From DASRCB01 sp035653295 (GTDB lineage: Bacteria > Acidobacteriota > Terriglobia > Bryobacterales > Bryobacteraceae), in contig DASRCB010000357.1 in NCBI GenBank assembly GCA_035653295.1, positions 1 through 5,842 of the forward strand: a stretch of DNA of 5,842 nt, read 5' to 3'. The position numbers and the translations under genes are program-made. This document shows positions 1-5,480 of the stretch, one piece after another (position 1 is the first letter of the stretch; each line of letters begins with the position of its first letter). Under the pieces are notes generated by a model, which ran no database searches, was not told the DNA's origin, and worked only from the letters and a program-made list of their open reading frames with translations.

Positions 1-288
1 GCTCCTCTCCGGATCGGTACCGCAAGGGATAACGATGCGCATCCAATTAAACGACGAGGACAGCGTACAGGCAGTGAGCTGTAGTCCGGACATCGCGTTC
101 CGGGTTGCGGCGAGTGCGTTGAATTGTGGTCCACCGGGCGCTGCGTTTGAAAGAACAACGCGTCCGGTCAATCAGTGACGGCGATAGAGCAGCCGGGTCC
201 GGCCCGCGCCGCAAACGGCGCGGGCCCGGGTCTGCAAATTCAGAGCCTCGACCCACCACTTTCAGGCACAAGTGTGCCCCCGCGCCCG
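1..288. other. Left-edge region without a defensible gene
   Basis: This stretch lies beyond the end of the minus-strand operon. It holds the hairpin at 201-226 but no gene I can support. Three edge readings were weighed. A plus-strand frame ends with TAA at 30-32 (last residues SSPDRYRKG) and could be the tail of a convergent gene. A minus-strand ATG at 42-40 opens MRIVIPCGTDPERS, which runs off the edge; it faintly recalls the first beta-strand of a nucleotide-binding protein but has no Shine-Dalgarno. A second plus frame is open from 2 to a TGA at 176-178 without protein-like features. None is long enough to decide. No tRNA fold, repeat array or insertion-sequence end was seen. Confidence 0.5.
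201..226. terminator. Perfect 11-bp GC hairpin, possible terminator
   Basis: Arms 201-211 and 216-226 are exact reverse complements made only of G and C, around the four-base loop CAAA. A C-C mismatch at 200/227 ends the perfect stem. The hairpin lies about 60 nt beyond the stop codon of the last operon gene, where a terminator or 3'-end stabilising structure is expected. There is no U-tract on either strand, so it is not a classical intrinsic terminator. It could be a U-less terminator, an RNA-stabilising stem, or one copy of a dispersed palindrome. The structure is certain; the function is not. Confidence 0.4.
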
Positions 289-1890
289 TCACCGCCCCTG
301 CGCCGCCGCATGCGCCAGCACCAGCGCGGTTGCCGGCCCCATCGCATCGTAATAGCTGTTGAACCTCCGCGGCTCCGACGCCGAATCGTAGGGCTTCAGA
401 TTATTCGCCCAGCGGAAGCCGATGGGCTGATACCATAACTCGGCCGTCACTTCGAACGGCCCCGCCGCGCCGTTGAGCGCCACCGAATACCGCACGCGAT
501 CCCCCGCGCCCGTGAACTCCGGATCCTGCGCCGCGCCACCGATCACCGCAACATCCTTCTCTGCCGTTGCCTTATCGAACCCGTACGGCAGCAAGCGGTT
601 GTCCTTCAGGTAATTGATCCCTGTCAGCAGGCCCGTCGTTACATGTCCGGCCTGATCCCCCAGGATGTCCTCGTAAATCTCCACCTGATCGGGACTGTCG
701 ATCTCGGAATAATGCGGCTCGAACTTACTCGGGTCGGCGTCGTTGTCGTTGCCCACAATCGACCCGTCCGGCCGCACCGCGCCCGATTCGAACACCACGC
801 GCCGATTCGCATCGCGCACGGTGACGTGCAGCCACGCCCGCCGCGATGGGAACGCGGTGGGCAGCTTGTGCCCGGTCAGGTTCTCGACAAAAACGTCGGC
901 GCGCAGCCGCCCGCCGCTCACTTCCACATGCTCCACCCGCACGCGCGCCGCGCGCGATTGCAGGAACGCGACCGTCCCGTCCGCCGCGCTGGTCAACTCC
1001 TGCGGCAGCGCCTCCACGCTCAGCTCCTCGCGCCAGCGGTTAAGCATCCGCTGCATGAAGAAGTTGTCCCCCACGAACACATGCTGATGCAGCCCCTGCC
1101 GCGGCACGCCCAGCACGCGCGTGATCGGCGTCGCCTCGGCGACCTCCGGCATGTGGCACTCCTGGCAGCTCTGTTTGTCGCGGTAGTCGCTGTGCAGCCA
1201 CTCCAGATAGGGCATCTGCTCGGGCAACTGGCCGATCACCTTCCCACCGGCTCCGCGCGCGGTGGTGTACAGGGTGTGGCACGTAGCGCACAGCTTCGAA
1301 TCACGGATGTGCAGCGCATCGGTGGGCACGAAACCACCCGTCGAGGTCTGCATGATCCGCTGATGCCCGGGGCGAATGTCGAACGGGCCGTACTCCGGAT
1401 GATCCTGCTTGCCGGCCGGCGCGTTCACCACGAATCCGCCGTTGAAGCTCTCGCGCGTGCCCAGCTTCTCCGTACCCACCTGATGGCAAATCGAGCACGT
1501 AACTCCATCCTCCGCCTCCGCGCCCGCCTTCTTGTCCGCGGCGAATGGCAGATGAGCGAAGATCTGCCCCAGCTCACCGCGCAACTTCGCCTGATACCGC
1601 GTCACGGGCATATGGCACACCGAGCACTCATCTTCCACTTCCGCCCGCGACTCGGGATGATCGATGGTCTCCCGCCGCGCGCTGGCCTGCCAGTACGGAT
1701 CCCGCGAGGAGTTGGCCATGATGCTCGCGCGCCAGTCGAAACCGATCGAAACATCCTGGCCCGTCGATGTGGTCAGGCCGTTGTGGCAGGCGATGCAGCG
1801 GTCGGATGTTTGGAATTCCGGTCCGCTTTTGTCCCGGCCGGCGGCCGCGGCGAGCGCCACCGCGAAGATCAACACCACGACGACGCGCAT
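289..1890 (-). CDS. Secreted pentahaem cytochrome c with C-terminal beta-rich domain
   Basis: The protein has 533 residues. Residues 1-17 form a signal peptide (MRVVVVLIFAVALAAAA) with no lipobox cysteine, so a periplasmic or exported location is expected. Five CXXCH haem sites follow: CIACH 32-36, CSVCH 89-93, CSICH 132-136, CATCH 201-205 and CQECH 242-246. Free histidines at 78, 113, 164, 176, 194, 233, 268 and 270 could supply bis-His axial ligands. Residues about 315-490 form a haem-free, beta-rich region with ENLTGHKLPTAFPSRRAW at 336-353. The haem part resembles the cytochrome c554 / multihaem family, but I cannot name an exact family or substrate. The ATG at 1890 is chosen because GGAGG lies 7 nt upstream and the signal peptide starts there; an adjacent in-frame GTG at 1893 is possible. 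It overlaps the preceding gene by one base (TGATG). Likely role: electron relay with the upstream cytochrome-barrel protein (inference). Confidence 0.9.
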   Translation of the reverse strand: MRVVVVLIFAVALAAAAGRDKSGPEFQTSDRCIACHNGLTTSTGQDVSIGFDWRASIMANSSRDPYWQASARRETIDHPESRAEVEDECSVCHMPVTRYQAKLRGELGQIFAHLPFAADKKAGAEAEDGVTCSICHQVGTEKLGTRESFNGGFVVNAPAGKQDHPEYGPFDIRPGHQRIMQTSTGGFVPTDALHIRDSKLCATCHTLYTTARGAGGKVIGQLPEQMPYLEWLHSDYRDKQSCQECHMPEVAEATPITRVLGVPRQGLHQHVFVGDNFFMQRMLNRWREELSVEALPQELTSAADGTVAFLQSRAARVRVEHVEVSGGRLRADVFVENLTGHKLPTAFPSRRAWLHVTVRDANRRVVFESGAVRPDGSIVGNDNDADPSKFEPHYSEIDSPDQVEIYEDILGDQAGHVTTGLLTGINYLKDNRLLPYGFDKATAEKDVAVIGGAAQDPEFTGAGDRVRYSVALNGAAGPFEVTAELWYQPIGFRWANNLKPYDSASEPRRFNSYYDAMGPATALVLAHAAAQGR

Positions 1891-3008
1891 CACCAGCCCT
1901 CCGTCAGCTTGCCGTCCTGCCAGTCCCACAGCAAGTAGAACATGAGCTGGATCGGCCGCCCCGCTGTGTTCGTCACCGGCACGCGAACGCCCAGGTCGGC
2001 GCGGATGTGCTGCCGCCGGCTCAGCGTCACCTGCATCTGCGGCAGCACGTCCCAGTCGGTGGTCGCGCCGGTGACGAGGTCGCGGGTGGCGAGGAACTCC
2101 ACCATCGGCGACCACATGCGCCCCAGCCCACCGTTCTGCATCCAGCTCTTGCCCACAGCCGTATTCCAGAACGTGCTGCGCGGCGCGATTTTCGTGTCGA
2201 CGGGCAAATCGGCCCCACCCTGGAACTGAATGAACGTCAGGTGCGGCAGCAGCTGATCGTAAGCAACGAAGGTTTCAAACGTCGTCACGCCCGATCCGAG
2301 CCCGTGCCCGGAGTTGCCGGCCGGGAAAATTGTCGACCCCTGAACGCTCAGAATGGAGCCCTTCGGCAGGCTGTCGTAGAGCACCCGCTTGAGGCCGAGC
2401 GTGACATCGCCGAATCCGCCGTACCAGGTCTGATTCTGGTGCAGAAACTCGAGCGGCACGTCGATCTCCAGCTGGTTCCGTTTCCAGAAGCTCTGCTCGT
2501 GAATGAAGTGGTTGCTCACGGCGGGCGCGCCGCGCGTGTTCACCGCTGTGCTGACCACGGCCTCGTCTTCCGGATAGGCCTTCTCCGTGACCAGCGCGCG
2601 GGGCACGTTCAGCTCACCGCGCGGCCACCCCGACTCGGTGCAGAACCCGCGCAGGTAGTGAACCACCTTGTCGATCTGCTCGTCGGTGAGCACGCCGCTG
2701 AAGGACGGCATGATCTGCGAAAAACCGCGAAACGGACCGCCGTTCCGGATTACCGCCTTGTAGTCGGTGTTCAGCTCCACGGTGGTCTGATCGCAGCGGG
2801 TGAAATCGGGAAAGCTGTCCGGCCGTTTGAAACCGACGGTGCTCTGGGGCATGCCTTTGCCGTCGGCTCCGTGACAGGCAACGCAGGCCGCTTCCCAGAT
2901 CTCCTTACCCGTGTTCAGCGGGATGCCGGGGTCCTCGCCCTTCTGCGCGAGGCCGGCGCCCGCCGCGAGCACGAGAGCGGCAAGCGCGCCACCCGCTCTA
3001 CGATGCAA
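1890..3008 (-). CDS. Cytochrome c / outer-membrane beta-barrel fusion protein
   Basis: The protein has 372 residues. Residues 1-21 are a signal peptide (RR, then a hydrophobic core ending AGLAQ). Residues about 32-122 form a single class-I-like cytochrome c domain with CVACH at 42-46 and a likely axial Met100 in IMPSF. Cys72 and Cys123 flank the Met loop and could form a disulfide. After a linker holding GELNVPRALVTEKAYPEDE, residues about 165-372 alternate polar and apolar residues in beta-strands, with GFGDVTLGLKRVLY at 198-211, FPAGNSGHGLGSG at 228-240 and a terminal Trp372. This resembles the outer-membrane 'transporter' barrel family (Phenol_MetA_deg-like), and a terminal aromatic is usual for outer-membrane barrels. 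The TTG start at 3008 is supported by AGGA 6 nt upstream and by the signal peptide. It overlaps the aminotransferase end by 11 nt and the next gene by 1 nt. Likely role: haem-bearing outer-membrane conduit or pore (inference). Confidence 0.85.
   Translation of the reverse strand: MHRRAGGALAALVLAAGAGLAQKGEDPGIPLNTGKEIWEAACVACHGADGKGMPQSTVGFKRPDSFPDFTRCDQTTVELNTDYKAVIRNGGPFRGFSQIMPSFSGVLTDEQIDKVVHYLRGFCTESGWPRGELNVPRALVTEKAYPEDEAVVSTAVNTRGAPAVSNHFIHEQSFWKRNQLEIDVPLEFLHQNQTWYGGFGDVTLGLKRVLYDSLPKGSILSVQGSTIFPAGNSGHGLGSGVTTFETFVAYDQLLPHLTFIQFQGGADLPVDTKIAPRSTFWNTAVGKSWMQNGGLGRMWSPMVEFLATRDLVTGATTDWDVLPQMQVTLSRRQHIRADLGVRVPVTNTAGRPIQLMFYLLWDWQDGKLTEGW
1898..1902 (-). promoter_or_regulatory. Shine-Dalgarno GGAGG of the pentahaem gene
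   Basis: GGAGG is read on the minus strand, 7 nt before the ATG at 1890. It lies within the last codons of the upstream cytochrome-barrel gene (Glu370-Gly371). It fixes the start of the 533-residue protein against a much longer in-frame reading back to 2115, whose extra residues are shadow translation of the upstream gene. Confidence 0.75.
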
Positions 3009-4065
3009 GAGCCATCCTGATCCGGCGCAGGCCTTCGGCGAACATTTCGCTGTTCACGCCCATGCCGATGCGAAAGTGATTCGGCATTTCAAAAAAACGT
3101 CCAGGCACAACGGTGGTTTCGTATTCCTGACGCAGGCATTGCAGCAAGGTTTCAGCATTACCGTTCACCACCCGCAGAAACGCCGTCGTGCCGAAATCCG
3201 CGTGTGCGGCGGCAACATGCGACTCCGCTGCCAGAAACTCGCTCAGGGCGGCGCGGTCGGCTTCCACCACTTGCCGGGCGCGTTCGCGAATCTTCGACAG
3301 AGCGTGAAACGCGGCCACGCTCAGCAGGTCCGCCGGATGCGCCGCAATCACACCAAAAAGGTCGTTCAGCCGCCACATGCGGCGGGCTAGTTCGGGCTCG
3401 GCCACGATCCAGCCGCAGCGCAGGCCACTCAGTCCATAGACCTTCGTCAGGCTGTTGGTAACGATGAACTCCGGCCCCAGCAGAGCGGCGGTTCGCGGTG
3501 TGTTCTCGTAAACGGCGTCGAGGTAAACCTCGTCCACCAGCACGCGCGCGCCGGACTCGCGCGCGAGCGCTCCAAGCTGCCGCAGGACCGGCTCGGGTGT
3601 GAGCACGCTGGTGGGATTGTGCAGGTTCGTCAGCACGATCAGCTTCGTGCGCGGCGTCATCGCTCGCCGCACCTCCGCGATCTCTACGGCATAGCCGTTC
3701 TCTTCGCGCCTCGCGAATCGTTTGACTGCCGCGCCCACATACTGCGCCGTGGAGACCAACAGCTCGTAGCTGGGACGCTCGATCAGCACCTCATCGCCGG
3801 GCTCGAGCAGCGTCGCCATGGCGAGGTGATTCGCCCCGGAGGCGCCTGCGGCGGCGACAACATGGTCCACAGACACGCCGCACTTCGCGGCAATCGCGCC
3901 CTGCAGCGGCGGGTAGCCATAGGGCGCCTCGCCGTTGATCTCCAGTTCGCGCGCATCGAACGGCAGCTCGCGCAGCGGAAACGGACCCACCCCGCTGGTG
4001 GCGAGATTGAATCGCGCCCGGCTCTGGGTTTTGGCCCAGTGCATGTAGTCCGAATGCTTCGTCAT
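2998..4065 (-). CDS. PLP-dependent aminotransferase, class I/II (fold type I)
   Basis: The protein has 355 residues with no signal peptide, so it is cytosolic. Visible active-site elements in family order are GASGANH 74-80 (cofactor phosphate region), Tyr100, Asn150-Pro151 within NLHNPTS (the common NPTG motif here ends in Ser), Asp178 and Tyr181 in DEVYLD (pyridine nitrogen and O3' contacts), Lys208 in SLTKVYGLSGLRCGW (Schiff-base lysine), Arg216 (phosphate) and Arg332 in FRIGMG (substrate carboxylate). It should move an amino group between an amino acid and a 2-oxoacid; the substrate cannot be read from sequence. It is slightly shorter than typical aspartate aminotransferases (about 390-400). 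The ATG at 4065 overlaps the transporter stop as ATGA and has no Shine-Dalgarno of its own, suggesting coupled reinitiation. A longer in-frame reading back to 4218 is shadow of the transporter gene. Its position directly after an amino-acid transporter suggests they share a substrate (inference). Confidence 0.92.
   Translation of the reverse strand: MTKHSDYMHWAKTQSRARFNLATSGVGPFPLRELPFDARELEINGEAPYGYPPLQGAIAAKCGVSVDHVVAAAGASGANHLAMATLLEPGDEVLIERPSYELLVSTAQYVGAAVKRFARREENGYAVEIAEVRRAMTPRTKLIVLTNLHNPTSVLTPEPVLRQLGALARESGARVLVDEVYLDAVYENTPRTAALLGPEFIVTNSLTKVYGLSGLRCGWIVAEPELARRMWRLNDLFGVIAAHPADLLSVAAFHALSKIRERARQVVEADRAALSEFLAAESHVAAAHADFGTTAFLRVVNGNAETLLQCLRQEYETTVVPGRFFEMPNHFRIGMGVNSEMFAEGLRRIRMALAS
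3015..3018 (-). promoter_or_regulatory. Shine-Dalgarno AGGA deciding the TTG start
   Basis: AGGA on the minus strand is followed by six bases and then TTG at 3008. The in-frame stretch upstream contains no ATG, GTG or TTG near this site before a TGA at 3054-3056. The first downstream Met of the reading frame (residue 53) would remove both the signal peptide and the CXXCH. The site lies inside the final codons of the aminotransferase gene. Confidence 0.6.
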
Positions 4066-5378
4066 CGCGCGGATATTCTGCGCCGTCTCGACCACAGGAA
4101 ATAAACCGGTACGCCGGCCAGCAGGATCGCCAGCCCGATGGCGCTGTTTGCAGGATAACTGGCGAAGGTGCTGCACACCACCGCGACACAGGCGAGCACG
4201 AAAACCGCGGTGGTCCACGGATGCCCCGGAGCGCGATACCCGGGCGACTTGCCGCGGCGCCGAAAAACGAAGAGCGCCGCACCGGTCAGCGCGAAAGAGA
4301 TGAAGTCCACCGAAACGGTGAAGTTCAGGATCTGCTCGTAGCGTCCTGCGACGGCGATGATCATTGCCGCCGCGCCCTGCAGAACGATGGCCGTGACCGG
4401 CGCGCCCGTGCGCGGCGAGAGCCAGCCGACCGCGCGAAAGAACAGCCCATCCTGCGCCATCGCCCAGTACACGCGCGGCGAGGTGAGCATAGCCTGGCTC
4501 AGAAACCCGAGCGTCGAAACGGCGATTCCGATGGCGATGAACTGCGCCCCGCGGCTCCCGAGCGCGGCGCGCATTACCGCGGATGCCGGCGTTTTCGTCT
4601 CCGCAAGCCCGGCGGCGCCGAGCACGCGAACGCAGACCAGGTTGACGGTCACGTACAGCACGATCACTCCCACCACTCCGGCTACCAGAGCGCGCGACAG
4701 ATCGCGGCGCGGGTTGCGCATCTCGCCGGCAATGAATGTGGACGTCTGCCAGCCGCCGTAGGAGAAAGCGATAGGAACGCTCGCAGCGCCTATCGACGCC
4801 AGCAGCGCGGTGGAAAGCGGCCGGTCGACAACGGGCCGCAAATGAATGGCGCCGCCTCCGAACGCCAGCCCGGCGATCACCAGAGCGGCAATCGCCGCGA
4901 TCTTCAGCAGCATGAGCACGCTCTGCGTGAGGCTTCCCGCGCGCACGCCCAGGCAGTTAATGATGGTCAGCAGCAGCAGCGCGCCCGCGGCAATCGCGCC
5001 ATCGCTCCATCCGACGCCGGCGATCTCCCGGAAATATCGCGCGAAGGTGACCGCCACCGCCGCCATGCCTCCGGTCTGAGTCACCAGCAGAAGGACCCAT
5101 CCGTAAAGGAACGCCACGCAGGGATGCCACGCTTCGCGCAGATACAGATATTGGCCGCCCGCATCGGGAAGGCGCGTGGCCAGCTCGGCCCAGATGAACG
5201 CGCCGAGCAGCGCCAGACCGCCGCCGAGTGTCCACAGGGCGAGAATCAGCGCCGCAGTGTGGACGCTCTGCGCGACCACATAGGGGTTGATGAAGATCCC
5301 CGAGCCGACAATCCCGCCCATCACGATCATCGTGGCGTCGAACAGCCCGATCTGTCGTCGGAGCTTCGCTGCAGGCAA
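4062..5378 (-). CDS. APC-superfamily amino-acid permease (LAT/SteT-like)
   Basis: The protein has 438 residues and about 12 membrane segments (roughly 12-32, 42-66, 85-111, 126-144, 153-173, 190-217, 231-253, 278-300, 326-344, 350-372, 388-404, 411-430). Family marks are GSGIF at 25-29 in the broken helix 1, GGQYLYLREA at 74-83, AFSYGGWQTSTFIAGEMRNP at 204-223 covering helix 6 and the following loop, SPRVYWAMAQDG at 300-311, and YRAPGHPW at 381-388. These fit the L-type amino-acid transporter branch, including bacterial exchangers such as SteT, and the length is normal. The arginine-rich tail (RRRRISAR) should be cytosolic. The start is TTG at 5378: an in-frame TAG lies at 5390-5388, no other usual start lies between, and the next Met (17) is inside helix 1. 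Only a weak GAG sits 7 nt upstream. It is the first gene of the four-gene operon. Substrate and direction of transport are unknown. Confidence 0.93.
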   Translation of the reverse strand: MPAAKLRRQIGLFDATMIVMGGIVGSGIFINPYVVAQSVHTAALILALWTLGGGLALLGAFIWAELATRLPDAGGQYLYLREAWHPCVAFLYGWVLLLVTQTGGMAAVAVTFARYFREIAGVGWSDGAIAAGALLLLTIINCLGVRAGSLTQSVLMLLKIAAIAALVIAGLAFGGGAIHLRPVVDRPLSTALLASIGAASVPIAFSYGGWQTSTFIAGEMRNPRRDLSRALVAGVVGVIVLYVTVNLVCVRVLGAAGLAETKTPASAVMRAALGSRGAQFIAIGIAVSTLGFLSQAMLTSPRVYWAMAQDGLFFRAVGWLSPRTGAPVTAIVLQGAAAMIIAVAGRYEQILNFTVSVDFISFALTGAALFVFRRRGKSPGYRAPGHPWTTAVFVLACVAVVCSTFASYPANSAIGLAILLAGVPVYFLWSRRRRISAR

Positions 5379-5384
5379 GCAATG

Positions 5385-5390
5385 ACTCTA
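5385..5390 (-). promoter_or_regulatory. Possible -10 box TAGAGT of the operon
   Basis: TAGAGT on the minus strand ends six bases before the TTG start at 5378 and fits the loose TAnnnT pattern. No good -35 is present; the best is TTCCCG at 5415-5410 with a 19-bp spacer, matching TTGACA at three of six positions. The same bases include the weak GAG that could serve as a ribosome-binding site, so promoter and ribosome-site readings compete. Confidence 0.25.
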
Positions 5391-5468
5391 CCAAGCATCC
5401 CCCTGGGCACGGGAATCGCATATGGAACCGGCTGCCGCGCTAATGCGGATGGCAACGGAGCGCGTGCC

Positions 5469-5474
5469 TATAAT
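5469..5474 (+). promoter_or_regulatory. Consensus -10 box TATAAT of the GMC gene
   Basis: This is an exact TATAAT in GC-rich surroundings, six bases before the ATG at 5481. Initiation at the usual distance would fall on or next to the A of the ATG, giving a leaderless or nearly leaderless mRNA. No Shine-Dalgarno lies at normal spacing; the nearest GGAG (5457-5460) is 20 nt from the ATG. The -35 region is weak, with no TTGACA-like hexamer at 16-19 bp. A TG at 5465-5466 sits one base too far upstream for a standard extended -10. Confidence 0.6.
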
Positions 5475-5480
5475 CGGTCA

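Larger units (their letters stand above)
5379..5480. promoter_or_regulatory. Divergent intergenic control region
   Basis: These 102 bp separate the start codons of the minus-strand operon and the plus-strand GMC gene, so both promoters probably lie here or just inside the opposite gene. Each start codon has a TAnnnT hexamer exactly six bases upstream: TATAAT for the GMC gene and TAGAGT for the transporter. The isolated palindrome CATATG at 5419-5424 lies near the middle, without extended dyad symmetry. No clear operator or riboswitch fold was seen. Confidence 0.55.

Noticed and set aside
1..42. Minus-strand ATG at 42 opening MRIVIPCGTDPERS
   Set aside because: Only 14 residues before the edge, no Shine-Dalgarno, and the expected glycine-rich loop of a Rossmann start is not present, so it is not called as a gene.
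2..178. Plus-strand frame open from the left edge to a TGA at 176-178
   Set aside because: Short, no recognisable motif, and open frames of this length are common in GC-rich sequence.
643..1938. Open frame of 431 codons on the plus strand opposite the pentahaem gene
   Set aside because: It is antisense to a gene with five CXXCH motifs and a signal peptide. The translation is rich in Arg, His and Pro with no domain, typical of the antisense frame in GC-rich DNA.
1891..2115. N-terminal extension of the pentahaem gene back to 2115
   Set aside because: The added 75 residues are shadow translation of the preceding gene and would bury the signal peptide. GGAGG 7 nt before 1890 marks the true start.
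1767..3020. Open frame of 417 codons on the plus strand opposite the cytochrome-barrel gene
   Set aside because: It mirrors the real coding frame and spans the junction of two minus-strand genes. No recognisable domain or ribosome site.
4066..4218. N-terminal extension of the aminotransferase to 4218
   Set aside because: The extra 51 residues lie within the transporter coding region and are not aminotransferase-like. The ATGA junction at 4065 is a typical operon start.
5419..5424. CATATG palindrome in the divergent region as an operator
   Set aside because: Only six bases of symmetry with no flanking dyad and no second copy; expected by chance.
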